Part shown: positions 13,477 to 28,700 of the stretch, piece after piece
Layout: the number at the start of each line of letters is the position of its first letter
Numbering within the stretch: position 1 is the first letter of the stretch
From: Nemertoderma westbladi
Taxonomy: Eukaryota > Xenacoelomorpha > Nemertodermatida > Nemertodermatidae
Length of the DNA: 64,000 bases
Direction: 5' to 3'
NCBI GenBank assembly: GCA_032718475.1
Contig: JAUCBJ010000176.1
Location: forward strand, 22,758-86,757
Notes under the pieces: model-generated
What the model was told of the DNA's origin: nothing
The model's database searches: none
The model's input: only the letters and a program-made list of their open reading frames with translations
Made by a program: the position numbers and the translations under genes

Positions 13477-16400
13477 AACGAGAACGAGATAGGTCGGGGT
13501 TGAGACAAAACGAGATAGGTCGGGGTTGAGACAAAACCAGAACGAGATAGGTCAGGGTTGAGACAAAACGAGAACGAGATAGGTCGGGGTTGAGACAAAA
13601 CGAGATAGGTCGGGGTTGAGACAAAGCGAGAACGAGATAGGTCGGGGTTGAGACAAAACGAGAACGAGATAGGTCGGGGTTGAGACAAAACGAGAACGAG
13701 ATAGGTCGGGGTTGAGACAAAACGAGATAGGTCGGGGTTGAGACAAAACCAGAACGAGATAGGTCGGGGTTGAGACAAAACGAGAACGAGATAGGTCGGG
13801 GTTGAGACAAAACGAGAACGAGATAGGTCGGGGTTGAGACAAAACGAGATAGGTCGGGGTTGAGACAAAACGAGAACGAGATAGGTCGGGGTTGAGACAA
13901 AACGAGATAGGTCGGGGTTGAGACAAAGCGAGAACGAGATAGGTCGGGGTTGAGACAAAACCAGAACGAGATAGGTCGGGGTTGAGACAAAACGAGAACG
14001 AGATAGGTCGGGGTTGAGACAAAACGAGATAGGTCGGGGTTGAGACAAAGCGAGAACGAGATAGGTCGGGGTTGAGACAAAACGAGAACGAGATAGGTCG
14101 GGGTTGAGACAAAACGAGAACGAGATAGGTCGGGGTTGAGACAAAACGAGATAGGTCGGGGTTGAGACAAAACCAGAACGAGATAGGTCGGGGTTGAGAC
14201 AAAACGAGAACGAGATAGGTCGGGGTTGAGACAAAACGAGAACGAGATAGGTCGGGGTTGAGACAAAACGAGATAGGTCGGGGTTGAGACAAAACGAGAT
14301 AGGTCGGGGTTGAGACAAAACGAGAACGAGATAGGTCGGGGTTAAGACAAAACCAGAACGAGATAGGTCGGGGTTGAGACAAAACGAGATAGGTCGGGGT
14401 TGAGACAAAACGAGAACGAGATAGGTCGGGGTTGAGACAAAACGAGATAGGTCGGGGTTGAGACAAAACCAGAACGAGATAGGTCAGGGTTGAGACAAAA
14501 CGAGAACGAGATAGGTCGGGGTTGAGACAAAACGAGAACGAGATAGGTCGGGGTTGAGACAAAACGAGAACGAGATAGGTCGGGGTTGAGACAAAACGAG
14601 ATAGGTCGGGGTTGAGACAAAACGAGATAGGTCGGGGTTGAGACAAAACGAGAACGAGATAGGTCGGGGTTAAGACAAAACCAGAACGAGATAGGTCGGG
14701 GTTGAGACAAAACGAGATAGGTCGGGGTTGAGACAAAACAAGAACGAGATAGGTCGGGGTTGAGACAAAACGAGAACGAGATAGGTCGGGGTTGAGACAA
14801 AACGAGAACGAGATAGGTAGGGGTTGAGACAAAACGAGATAGGTCGGGGTTGAGACAAAACGAGAACGAGATAGGTCGGGGTTGAGACAAAACGAGATAG
14901 GTCGGGGTTGAGACAAAACGAGATAGGTCGGGGTTGAGACAAAACGAGAACGAGATAGGTCGGGGTTAAGACAAAACCAGAACGAGATAGGTCGGGGTTG
15001 AGACAAAACCAGAACGAGATAGGTCGGGGTTGAGACAAAACGAGATAGGTCGGGGTTGAGACAAAACGAGATAGGTCGGGGTTGAGACAAAACGAGATAG
15101 GTCGGGGTTGAGACAAAACGAGATAGGTCGGGGTTGAGACAAAACCAGAACGATATAGGTCGGGGTTGAGACAAAACGAGATAGGTCGGGGTTGAGACAA
15201 AACGAGATAGGTCGGGGTTGAGACAAAACGAGAACGAGATAGGTCGGGGTTAAGACAAAACCAGAACGAGATAGGTCGGGGTTGAGACAAAACCAGAACG
15301 AGATAGGTCGGGGTTGAGACAAAACGAGATAGGTCGGGGTTGAGACAAAACGAGATAGGTCGGGGTTGAGACAAAACGAGATAGGTCGGGGTTGAGACAA
15401 AACGAGATAGGTCGGGGTTGAGACAAAACCAGAACGATATAGGTCGGGGTTGAGACAAAACGAGATAGGTCGGGGTTGAGACAAAACGAGATAGGTCGGG
15501 GTTGAGACAAAACGAGATAGGTCGGGGTTGAGACAAAACGAGATAGGTCGGGGTTGAGACAAAACGAGATAGGTCAGGGTTGAGACGAAACCAGAACGAG
15601 ATAGGTCGGGGTTGAGACAAAACGAGATAGGTCGGGGTTGAGACAAAACGAGATAGGTCGGGGTTGAGACAAAACGAGATAGATCGGGGTTGAGACAAAA
15701 CCAGAACGAGATAGGTCGGGGTTCAGACAAAACGAGATAGGTCGGAGTTGAGACAAAACCAGAACGAGATAGGTCGGGGTTGAGACAAAACCAGAACGAG
15801 ATAGGTCGGGGTTGAGACAAAACGAGATAGGTCGGGGTTGAGACGAAACCAGAACGAGATAGGTCGGGGTTGAGACAAAACGAGATAGGTCGGGGTTGAG
15901 ACAAAACCAGAACGAGATAGGTCGGGGTTGAGACAAAACGAGATAGGTCGGGGTTGAGACAAAACGAGATAGGTCGGGGTTGAGACGAAACCAGAACGAG
16001 ATAGGTCGGGGTTGAGACGAAACCAGAACGAGATAGGTCGGGGTTGAGACAAAACGAGAACGAGATAGGTCGGGGTTGAGACAAAACGAGATAGGTCGGG
16101 GTTGAGACAAAACGAGATAGGTCGGGGTTGAGACAAAACGAGAACGAGATAGGTCGGGGTTGAGACAAAACGAGAACGAGATAGGTCGGGGTTGAGACAA
16201 AACGAGAACGAGATAGGTCGGGGTTGAGACAAAACGAGATAGGTCGGGGTTGAGACAAAACGAGATAGGTCGGGGTTGAGACAAAACGAGAACGAGATAG
16301 GTCGGGGTTGAGACAAAACCAGAACGAGATAGGTCGGGGTTGAGACGAAACGAGATAGGTCGGGGTTGAGACAAAACGAGATAGGTCGGGGTTGAGACAA

Positions 16401-19400
16401 AACGAGAACGAGATAGGTCGGGGTTGCGACAAAACCAGAACGAGATAGGTCGGGGTTGAGACAAAACGAGAACGAGATAGGTCGGGGTTGAGACAAAACC
16501 AGAACGAGATAGGTCGGGGTTCAGACAAAACCAGAACGAGATAGGTCGGGGTTCAGACAAAACGAGATAGGTCGGGGTTGAGACAAAACCAGAACGAGAT
16601 AGGTCGGGGTTGAGACAAAACGAGAACGAGATAGGTCGGGGTTGAGACAAAACGAGAACGAGATAGGTCGGGGTTGAGACAAAACGAGATAGGTCGGGGT
16701 TGAGACAAAACGAGATAGGTCGGGGTTGAGACAAAACAAGAACGAGATAGGTCGGGGTTGAGAAAACCAGAACGAGATAGGTCGGGGTTGAGACGAAACG
16801 AGATAGGTCGGGGTTGAGACAAAACGAGATAGGTCGGGGTTGAGACAAAACGAGAACGAGATAGGTCGGGGTTGAGACAAAACGAGATAGGTCGGGGTTG
16901 AGACAAAACGAGATAGGTCGGGGTTGAGACAAAACGAGAACGAGATAGGTCGGGGTTAAGACAAAACAAGAACGAGATAGGTCGGGGTTGAGACAAAACG
17001 AGAACGAGATAGGTCGGGGTTGAGACAAAACGAGATAGGTCGGGGTTGAGACAAAACGAGATAGGTCGGGGTTGAGACAAAACGAGAACGAGATAGGTCG
17101 GGGTTGAGACAAAACCAGAACGAGATAGGTCGGGGTTGAGACAAAACGAAACGAGATAGGTCGGGGTTGAGACAAAACGAGAACGAGATAGGTCGGGGTT
17201 GAGACAAAACGAGATAGGTCGGGGTTGAGACAAAACGAGATAGGTCGGGGTTGAGACAAAACAAGAACGAGATAGGTCGGGGTTGAGACAAAACCAGAAC
17301 GAGATAGGTCGGGGTTGAGACGAAACGAGATAGGTCGGGGTTGAGACAAAACGAGATAGGTCGGGGTTGAGACAAAACGAGAACGAGATAGGTCGGGGTT
17401 GAGACAAAACGAGATAGGTCGGGGTTGAGACAAAACGAGATAGGTCGGGGTTGAGACAAAACGAGAACGAGATAGGTCGGGGTTAAGACAAAACCAGAAC
17501 GAGATAGGTCGGGGTTGAGACAAAACGAGAACGAGATAGGTCGGGGTTGAGACAAAACGAGATAGGTCGGGGTTGAGACAAAACGAGATAGGTCGGGGTT
17601 GAGACAAAACGAGAACGAGATAGGTCGGGGTTGAGACAAAACGAGAACGAGATAGGTCGGGGTTGAGACAAAACGAGATAGGTCGGGGTTGAGACAAAAC
17701 GAGATAGGTCGGGGTTGAGACAAAACGAGAACGAGATAGGTCGGGGTTAAGACAAAACCAGAACGAGATAGGTCGGGGTTGAGACAAAACGAGAACGAGA
17801 TAGGTCGGGGTTTAGACAAAACGAGAACGAGATAGGTCGGGGTTGAGACAAAACGAGATAGGTCGGGGTTGAGACAAAACGAGATAGGTCGGGGTTGAGA
17901 CAAAACGAGATAGGTCGGGGTTGAGACAAAACGAGAACGAGATAGGTCGGGGTTAAGACAAAACCAGAACGAGATAGGTCGGGGTTGAGACAAAACGAGA
18001 TAGGTCGGGGTTGAGACAAAGCGAGAACGAGATAGGTCGGGGTTGAGACAAAACGAGAACGAGATAGGTCGGGGTTGAGACAAAACGAGAACGAGATAGG
18101 TCGGGGTTGAGACAAAACGAGATAGGTCGGGGTTGAGACAAAACCAGAACGAGATAGGTCGGGGTTGAGACAAAACGAGAACGAGATAGGTCGGGGTTGA
18201 GACAAAACGAGAACGAGATAGGTCGGGGTTGAGACAAAACGAGATAGGTCGGGGTTGAGACAAAACGAGATAGGTCGGGGTTGAGACAAAACGAGAACGA
18301 GATAGGTCGGGGTTAAGACAAAACCAGAACGAGATAGGTCGGGGTTGAGACAAAACGAGATAGGTCGGGGTTGAGACAAAACGAGAACGAGATAGGTCGG
18401 GGTTGAGACAAAACGAGATAGGTCGGGGTTGAGACAAAACCAGAACGAGATAGGTCAGGGTTGAGACAAAACGAGAACGAGATAGGTCGGGGTTGAGACA
18501 AAACGAGAACGAGATAGGTTGGGGTTGAGACAAAACGAGATAGGTCGGGGTTGAGACAAAACGAGATAGGTCGGGGTTGAGACAAAACGAGAACGAGATA
18601 GGTCGGGGTTAAGACAAAACCAGAACGAGATAGGGCGGGGTTGAGACAAAACGAGATAGGTCGGGGTTGAGACAAAACGAGAACGAGATAGGTCGGGGTT
18701 GAGACAAAACGAGAACGAGATAGGTCGGGGTTGAGACAAAACGAGATAGGTCGGGGTTGAGACAAAACGAGATAGGTCGGGGTTGAGACAAAACGAGAAC
18801 GAGATAGGTCGGGGTTAAGACAAAACCAGAACGAGATAGGTCGGGGTTGAGACAAAACCAGAACGAGATAGGTCGGGGTTGAGACAAAACGAGATAGGTC
18901 GGGGTTGAGACAAAACGAGATAGGTCGGGGTTGAGACAAAACGAGATAGGTCGGGGTTGAGACGAAACCAGAACGAGATAGGTCGGGGTTGAGACAAAAC
19001 GAGATAGGTCGGGGTTGAGACAAAACGAGATAGGTCGGGGTTGAGACAAAACGAGATAGGTCGGGGTTGAGACAAAACGAGATAGGTCGGGGTTGAGACA
19101 AAACCAGAACGAGATAGGTCGGGGTTCAGACAAAACGAGATAGGTCGGAGTTGAGACAAAACCAGAACGAGATAGGTCGGGGTTGAGACAAAACCAGAAC
19201 GAGATAGGTCGGGGTTGAGACAAAACGAGATAGGTCGGGGTTGAGACGAAACCAGAACGAGATAGGTCGGGGTTGAGACAAAACGAGATAGGTCGGGGTT
19301 GAGACAAAACCAGAACGAGATAGGTCGGGGTTGAGACAAAACGAGATAGGTCGGGGTTGAGACAAAACGAGATAGGTCGGGGTTGAGACGAAACCAGAAC

Positions 19401-19679
19401 GAGATAGGTCGGGGTTGAGACGAAACCAGAACGAGATAGGTCGGGGTTGAGACAAAACGAGAACGAGATAGGTCGGGGTTGAGACAAAACGAGATAGGTC
19501 GGGGTTGAGACAAAACGAGATAGGTCGGGGTTGAGACAAAACGAGAACGAGATAGGTCGGGGTTGAGACAAAACGAGAACGAGATAGGTCGGGGTTGAGA
19601 CAAAACGAGAACGAGATAGGTCGGGGTTGAGACAAAACGAGATAGGTCGGGGTTGAGACAAAACGAGATAGGTCGGGGT

Positions 19680-22600
19680 TGAGACAAAACGAGAACGAGA
19701 TAGGTCGGGGTTAAGACAAAACCAGAACGAGATAGGTCGGGGTTGAGACAAAACGAGAACGAGATAGGTCGGGGTTGAGAGAAAACCAGAACGAGATAGG
19801 TCGGGGTTGAGACAAAACGAGATAGGTCGGGGTTGAGACAAAACCAGAACGAGATAGGTCAGGGTTGAGACAAAACGAGAACGAGATAGGTCGGGGTTGA
19901 GACAAAACGAGAACGAGATAGGTCGGGGTTGAGACAAAACGAGATAGGTCGGGGTTGAGACAAAACGAGATAGGTCGGGGTTGAGACAAAACGAGAACGA
20001 GATAGGTCGGGGTTAAGACAAAACCAGAACGAGATAGGTCGGGGTTGAGACAAAACGAGATAGGTCGGAGTTGAGACAAAACGAGAACGAGATAGGTCGG
20101 GGTTGAGACAAAACGAGAACGAGATAGGTCGGGGTTGAGACAAAACGAGAACGAGATAGGTCGGGGTTGAGACAAAACGAGATAGGTCGGGGTTGAGACA
20201 AAACGAGATAGGTCGGGGTTGAGACAAAACCAGAACGAGATAGGTCGGGGTTGAGACAAAACCAGAACGAGATAGGTCGGGGTTGAGACGAAACCAGAAC
20301 GAGATAGGTCGGGGTTGAGACAAAACGAGATAGGTCGGGGTTGAGACAAAACGAGATAGGTCGGGGTTGAGACAAAACGAGATAGGTCGGGGTTGAGACA
20401 AAACGAGATAGGTCGGGGTTGAGACAAAACCAGAACGATATAGGTCGGGGTTGAGACAAAACGAGATAGGTCGGGGTTGAGACAAAACGAGATAGGTCGG
20501 GGTTGAGACAAAACGAGATAGGTCGGGGTTAAGACAAAACCAGAACGAGATAGGTCGGGGTTGAGACAAAACCAGAACGAGATAGGTCGGGGTTGAGACA
20601 AAACGAGATAGGTCGGGGTTGAGACAAAACGAGATAGGTCGGGGTTGAGACAAAACGAGATAGGTCGGGGTTGAGACAAAACGAGATAGGTCGGGGTTGA
20701 GACAAAACCAGAACGATATAGGTCGGGGTTGAGACAAAACGAGATAGGTCGGGGTTGAGACAAAACGAGATAGGTCGGGGTTGAGACAAAACGAGATAGG
20801 TCGGGGTTGAGACAAAACGAGATAGGTCGGGGTTGAGACGAAACCAGAACGAGATAGGTCGGGTTGAGACAAAACGAGATAGGTCGGTGTTGAGACAAAA
20901 CGAGATAGGTCGGGGTTGAGACAAAACGAGATAGGTCGGGGTTGAGACAAAACCAGAACGAGATAGGTCGGGGTTCAGACAAAACGAGATAGGTCGGAGT
21001 TGAGACAAAACCAGAACGAGATAGGTCGGGGTTGAGACAAAACCAGAACGAGATAGGTCGGGGTTGAGACAAAACGAGATAGGTCGGGGTTGAGACGAAA
21101 CCAGAACGAGATAGGTCGGGGTTGAGACAAAACGAGATAGGTCGGGGTTGAGACAAAACCAGAACGAGATAGGTCGGGGTTGAGACAAAACGAGATAGGT
21201 CGGGGTTGAGACAAAACGAGATAGGTCGGGGTTGAGACGAAACCAAAACGAGATAGGTCGGGGTTGAGACAAATCGAGAACGAGATAGGTCAGGGTTGAG
21301 ACAAAACGAGATAGGTCGGGGTTGAGACAAAACGAGATAGGTCGGGGTTGAGACGAAACCAGAACGAGATAGGTCGGGGTTGAGACGAAACCAGAACGAG
21401 ATAGGTCGGGGTTGAGACAAAACCAAAACGAGATAGGTCGGGGTTGAGACAAAACCAGAACGAGATAGGTCGGGGTTCAGACAAAACAAGAACGAGATAG
21501 GTCGGGGTTGAGACAAAACCAGAACGAGATAGGTCGGGGTTCAGACAAAACCAGAACGAGATAGGTCGGGGTTGAGACAAAACGATATAGGTCGGGGTTG
21601 AGACAACACGAGAACGAGTTAGGTCGGGGTTCAGACAAAACCAGAACGAGATAGGTCGGGGTTGAGACAAAACCAGAACGAGATAGGTCGGGGTTCAGAC
21701 AAAACGAGAACGAGATAGGTCGGGGTTGCGACAAAACCAGAACGAGATAGGTCGGGGTTGAGACAAAACGAGATAGGTCGGGGTTGAGACAAAACCAGAA
21801 CGAGATAGGTCGGGGTTGCGACAAAACCAGAACGAGATAGGTCGGGGTTGAGACAAAACGAGAACGAGATAGGTCGGGGTTGAGACAAAACCAGAACGAG
21901 ATAGGTCGGGGTTGAGACAAAACGAGAACGAGATAGGTCGGGGTTGAGACAAAACCAGAACGAGATAGGTCGGGGTTGCGACAAAACCAGAACGAGATAG
22001 GTCGGGGTTGAGACAAAACGAGAACGAGATAGGTCGGGGTTCAGACAAAACCAGAACGAGATAGGTCGGGGTTCAGACAAAACGAGATAGGTCGGGGTTG
22101 AGACAAAACCAGAACGAGATAGGTCGGGGTTGAGACAAAACGAGAACGAGATAGGTCGGGGTTGAGACAAAACGAGATAGGTCGTGGTTGAGACAAAACG
22201 AGATAGGTCGGGGTTGAGACAAAACAAGAACGAGATAGGTCGGGGTTGAGACAAAACCAGAACGAGATAGGTCGGGGTTGAGACGAAACGAGATAGGTCG
22301 GGGTTGAGACAAAACGAGATAGGTCGGGGTTGAGACAAAACGAGATAGGTCGGGGTTGAGACAAAACGAGAACGAGATAGGTCGGGGTTGAGACAAAACG
22401 AGATAGGTCAGGGTTGAGACAAAACGAGATAGGTCGGGGTTGAGACAAAACGAGAACGAGATAGGTCGGGGTTAAGACAAAACCAGAACGAGATAGGTCG
22501 GGGTTGAGACAAAACGAGAACGAGATAGGTCAGGGTTGAGACAAAACGAGATAGGTCGGGGTTGAGACAAAACGAGAACGAGATAGGTCGGGGTTGAGAC

Positions 22601-25600
22601 AAAACGAGATAGGTCGGGGTTGAGACAAAACGAGATAGGTCGGGGTTGAGACAAAACGAGAACGAGATAGGTCGGGGTTGAGACAAAACGAGAACGAGAT
22701 AGGTCGGGGTTGAGACAAAACGAGAACGAGATAGGTCGGGGTTGAGACAAAACGAGATAGGTCGGGGTTGAGACAAAACGAGATAGGTCGGGGTTGAGAC
22801 AAAACGAGAACGAGATAGGTCGGGGTTAAGACAAAACCAGAACGAGATAGGTCGGGGTTGAGACAAAACGAGAACGAGATAGGTCGGGGTTGAGAGAAAA
22901 CCAGAACGAGATAGGTCGGGGTTGAGACAAAACGAGATAGGTCGGGGTTGAGACAAAACCAGAACGAGATAGGTCAGGGTTGAGACAAAACGAGAACGAG
23001 ATAGGTCGGGGTTGAGACAAAACGAGAACGAGATAGGTCGGGGTTGAGACAAAACGAGATAGGTCGGGGTTGAGACAAAACGAGATAGGTCGGGGTTGAG
23101 ACAAAACGAGAACGAGATAGGTCGGGGTTAAGACAAAACCAGAACGAGATAGGTCGGGGTTGAGACAAAACGAGATAGGTCGGGGTTGAGACAAAACGAG
23201 AACGAGATAGGTCGGGGTTGAGACAAAACGAGAACGAGATAGGTCGGGGTTGAGACAAAACGAGAACGAGATAGGTCGGGGTTGAGACAAAACGAGATAG
23301 GTCGGGGTTGAGACAAAACGAGATAGGTCGGGGTTGAGACAAAACCAGAACGAGATAGGTCGGGGTTGAGACAAAACCAGAACGAGATAGGTCGGGGTTG
23401 AGACGAAACCAGAACGAGATAGGTCGGGGTTGAGACAAAACGAGATAGGTCGGGGTTGAGACAAAACGAGATAGGTCGGGGTTGAGACAAAACGAGATAG
23501 GTCGGGGTTGAGACAAAACGAGATAGGTCGGGGTTGAGACAAAACCAGAACGATATAGGTCGGGGTTGAGACAAAACGAGATAGGTCGGGGTTGAGACAA
23601 AACGAGATAGGTCGGGGTTGAGACAAAACGAGATAGGTCGGGGTTAAGACAAAACCAGAACGAGATAGGTCGGGGTTGAGACAAAACCAGAACGAGATAG
23701 GTCGGGGTTGAGACAAAACGAGATAGGTCGGGGTTGAGACAAAACGAGATAGGTCGGGGTTGAGACAAAACGAGATAGGTCGGGGTTGAGACAAAACGAG
23801 ATAGGTCGGGGTTGAGACAAAACCAGAACGATATAGGTCGGGGTTGAGACAAAACGAGATAGGTCGGGGTTGAGACAAAACGAGATAGGTCGGGGTAGAG
23901 ACAAAACGAGATAGGTCGGGGTTGAGACAAAACGAGATAGGTCGGGGTTGAGACGAAACCAGAACGAGATAGGTCGGGGTTGAGACAAAACGAGATAGGT
24001 CGGTGTTGAGACAAAACGAGATAGGTCGGGGTTGAGACAAAACGAGATAGGTCGGGGTTGAGACAAAACCAGAACGAGATAGGTCGGGGTTCAGACAAAA
24101 CGAGATAGGTCGGAGTTGAGACAAAACCAGAACGAGATAGGTCGGGGTTGAGACAAAACCAGAACGAGATAGGTCGGGGTTGAGACAAAACGAGATAGGT
24201 CGGGGTTGAGACGAAACCAGAACGAGATAGGTCGGGGTTGAGACAAAACGAGATAGGTCGGGGTTGAGACAAAACCAGAACGAGATAGGTCGGGGTTGAG
24301 ACAAAACGAGATAGGTCGGGGTTGAGACAAAACGAGATAGGTCGGGGTTGAGACGAAACCAAAACGAGATAGGTCGGGGTTGAGACAAATCGAGAACGAG
24401 ATAGGTCAGGGTTGAGACAAAACGAGATAGGTCGGGGTTGAGACAAAACGAGATAGGTCGGGGTTGAGACGAAACCAGAACGAGATAGGTCGGGGTTGAG
24501 ACGAAACCAGAACGAGATAGGTCGGGGTTGAGACAAAACCAAAACGAGATAGGTCGGGGTTGAGACAAAACCAGAACGAGATAGGTCGGGGTTCAGACAA
24601 AACAAGAACGAGATAGGTCGGGGTTGAGACAAAACCAGAACGAGATAGGTCGGGGTTCAGACAAAACCAGAACGAGATAGGTCGGGGTTGAGACAAAACG
24701 ATATAGGTCGGGGTTGAGACAACACGAGAACGAGTTAGGTCGGGGTTCAGACAAAACCAGAACGAGATAGGTCGGGGTTGAGACAAAACCAGAACGAGAT
24801 AGGTCGGGGTTCAGACAAAACGAGAACGAGATAGGTCGGGGTTGCGACAAAACCAGAACGAGATAGGTCGGGGTTGAGACAAAACGAGATAGGTCGGGGT
24901 TGAGACAAAACCAGAACGAGATAGGTCGGGGTTGCGACAAAACCAGAACGAGATAGGTCGGGGTTGAGACAAAACGAGAACGAGATAGGTCGGGGTTGAG
25001 ACAAAACCAGAACGAGATAGGTCGGGGTTGAGACAAAACGAGAACGAGATAGGTCGGGGTTGAGACAAAACCAGAACGAGATAGGTCGGGGTTGCGACAA
25101 AACCAGAACGAGATAGGTCGGGGTTGAGACAAAACGAGAACGAGATAGGTCGGGGTTCAGACAAAACCAGAACGAGATAGGTCGGGGTTCAGACAAAACG
25201 AGATAGGTCGGGGTTGAGACAAAACCAGAACGAGATAGGTCGGGGTTGAGACAAAACGAGAACGAGATAGGTCGGGGTTGAGACAAAACGAGATAGGTCG
25301 TGGTTGAGACAAAACGAGATAGGTCGGGGTTGAGACAAAACAAGAACGAGATAGGTCGGGGTTGAGACAAAACCAGAACGAGATAGGTCGGGGTTGAGAC
25401 GAAACGAGATAGGTCGGGGTTGAGACAAAACGAGATAGGTCGGGGTTGAGACAAAACGAGATAGGTCGGGGTTGAGACAAAACGAGAACGAGATAGGTCG
25501 GGGTTGAGACAAAACGAGATAGGTCAGGGTTGAGACAAAACGAGATAGGTCGGGGTTGAGACAAAACGAGAACGAGATAGGTCGGGGTTAAGACAAAACC

Positions 25601-25776
25601 AGAACGAGATAGGTCGGGGTTGAGACAAAACGAGAACGAGATAGGTCAGGGTTGAGACAAAACGAGATAGGTCGGGGTTGAGACAAAACGAGAACGAGAT
25701 AGGTCGGGGTTGAGACAAAACGAGATAGGTCGGGGTTGAGACAAAACGAGATAGGTCGGGGTTGAGACAAAACGAG
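19680..25776. repeat. 3,115/3,116-bp tandem higher-order duplication
   Basis: The order of unit variants from about 19,680 to 22,660 is repeated from about 22,795 to 25,776. The rare GAGAGAAAACC unit is at 19,779 and 22,894, an offset of 3,115. Beyond about 20,862 the offset becomes 3,116, because the first copy reads TCGGGTTG where the second reads TCGGGGTTG. A single-base deletion in copy one therefore explains the offset change exactly. Confidence 0.88.
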
Positions 25777-28700
25777 ATAGGTCGGGGTTGAGACAAAACG
25801 AGAACGAGATAGGTCGGGGTTAAGACAAAACCAGAACGAGATAGGTCGGGGTTGAGACAAAACGAGATAGGTAGGGGTTGAGACAAAACCAGAACGAGAT
25901 AGGTCGGGGTTGAGACAAAACGAGATAGGTCGGGGTTGAGACAAAACGAGATAGGTCGGGGTTTAGACAAAACGAGATAGGTCGGGGTTTAGACAAAACG
26001 AGATAGGTTGGGGTTCAGACAAAACGAGAACGAGATAGGTCGGGGTTGAGACAAAACGCGATAGGTCGGGGTTGAGACAAAACGAGATAGGTCGGGGTTG
26101 AGACAAAACGAGAACGAGATAGGTCGGGGTTGAGACAAAACGAGAACGAGATAGGTCGGGGTTGAGACAAAACGAGAACGAGATAGGTCGGGGTTGAGAC
26201 AAAACCAGAACGAGATAGGTCGGGGTTGAGACAAAACGAGAACGAGATAGGTCGGGGTTGCGACAAAACCAGAACGAGATAGGTCGGGGTTAAGACAAAA
26301 CCAAAACGAGATAGGTCGGGGTTGAGACAAAACGAGAACGAGATAGGTCGGGGTTGAGACAAAACGAGAACGAGATAGGTCGGGGTTGAGACAAAACGAG
26401 AACGAGATAGGTCAGGGTTGAGACAAAACCAGAACGAGATAGGTCGGGGTTAAGACAAAACCAGAACGAGATAGGTCGGGGTTGAGACAAAACCAGAACG
26501 AGATAGGTCAGGGTTGAGACAAAACGAGATAGGTCGGGGTTGAGACAAAACCAGAACGAGATAGGTCAGGGTTGAGACAAAACGAGATAGGTCGGGGTTG
26601 AGACAAAACGAGATAGGTCGGGGTTGAGACAAAACCAGAACGAGATAGGTCGGGGTTGAGACAAAACCAGAACGAGATAGGTCGGGGTTGAGACAAAACG
26701 AGATAGGTCGGGGTTGAGACAAAACCAGAACGAGATAGGTCGGGGTTGAGACAAAACCAGAACGAGATAGGTCGGGGTTGAGACAAAACGAGATAGGTCG
26801 GGGTTGAGACAAAACCAGAACGAGATAGGTCAGGGTTGAGACAAAACGAGATAGGTCGGGGTTGAGACAAAACGAGATAGGTCGGGGTTGAGACAAAACC
26901 AGAACGAGATAGGTCGGGGTTGAGACAAAACGAGATAGGTCGGGGTTGAGACAAAACGAGATAGGTCGGGGTTGAGACAAAACCAGAACGAGATAGGTCG
27001 GGGTTGAGACAAAACGAGAACGAGATAGGTCGGGGTTGAGACAAAACCAGAACGAGATAGGTCGGGGTTGAGACAAAACCAGAACGAGATAGGTCGCGGT
27101 TGAGACAAAACCAGAACGAGATAGGTCGGGGTTGAGACAAAACGAGAACGAGATAGGTCGGGGTTGAGACAAAACGAGATAGGTCGGGGTTGAGACAAAA
27201 CCAGAACGAGATAGGTCGGGGTTGAGACAAAACCAGAACGAGATAGGTCGGGGTTGAGACAAAACGAGATAGGTCGGGGTTTAGACGAAACCAGAACGAG
27301 ATAGGTCGGGGTTGAGACAAAACGAGATAGGTCGGGGTTGAGACAAAACGAGATAGGTCGGGGTTGAGACAAAACCAGAACGAGATAGGTCGGGGTTGAG
27401 ACAAAACGAGATAGGTCGGGGTTCAGACAAAACCAGAACGAGATAGGTCGGGGTTCAGACAAAACCAGAACGAGATAGGTCGGGGTTGAGACAAAACGAG
27501 ATAGGTCGGGGTTGAGACAAAACGAGATAGGTCGGGGTTGAGACAAAACGAGAACGAGATAGGTCGGGGTTGAGACAAAACGAGATAGGTCGGGGTTGAG
27601 ACAAAACGAGAACGAGATAGGTCGGGGTTAAGACAAAACCAGAACGAGATAGGTCGGGGTTGAGACAAAACGAGAACGAGATAGGTCGGGGTTGAGACAA
27701 AACGAGATAGGTCGGGGTTGAGACAAAACGAGAACGAGATAGGTCGGGGTTGAGACAAAACGAGATAGGTCGGGGTTGAGACAAAACGAGATAGGTCGGG
27801 GTTGAGACAAAACGAGATAGGTCGGGGTTGAGACAAAACGAGAACGAGATAGGTCGGGGTTGAGACAAAACCAGAACGAGATAGGTCGGGGTTGAGACAA
27901 AACGAGATAGGTCGGGGTTGAGACAAAACCAGAACGAGATAGGTCGGGGTTGAGACAAAACGAGATAGGTCGGGGTTAAGACAAAACCAGAACGAGATAG
28001 GTCGGGGTTGAGACAAAACGAGATAGGTCGGGGTTGAGACAAAACGAGAACGAGATAGGTCGGGGTTGAGACAAAACGAGATAGGTCGGGGTTGAGACAA
28101 AACGAGATAGGTCGGGGTTGAGACAAAACGAGAACGAGATAGGTCGGGGTTGAGACAAAACGAGATAGGTCGGGGTTGAGACAAAACGAGAACGAGATAG
28201 GTCGGGGTTGAGACAAAACGAGAACGAGATAGGTCGGGGTTGAGACAAAACGAGATAGGTCGGGGTTGAGACAAAACGAGATAGGTCGGGGTTGAGACAA
28301 AACGAGAACGAGATAGGTCGGGGTTAAGACAAAACCAGAACGAGATAGGTCGGGGTTGAGACAAAACCAGAACGAGATAGGTCGGGGTTGAGACAAAACC
28401 AGAACGAGATAGGTCGGGGTTGAGACAAAACGAGATAGGTCGGGGTTTAGACGAAACCAGAACGAGATAGGTCGGGGTTGAGACAAAACCAGAACGAGAT
28501 AGGTCGGGGTTGAGACAAAACGAGATAGGTCGGGGTTGAGACAAAACGAGATAGGTCGGGGTTGAGACAAAACCAGAACGAGATAGGTCGGGGTTGAGAC
28601 AAAACGAGATAGGTCGGGGTTGAGACGAAACGAGATAGGTCGGGGTTGAGACAAAACCAGAACGAGATAGGTCGGGGTTGAGACAAAACGAGATAGGTCG

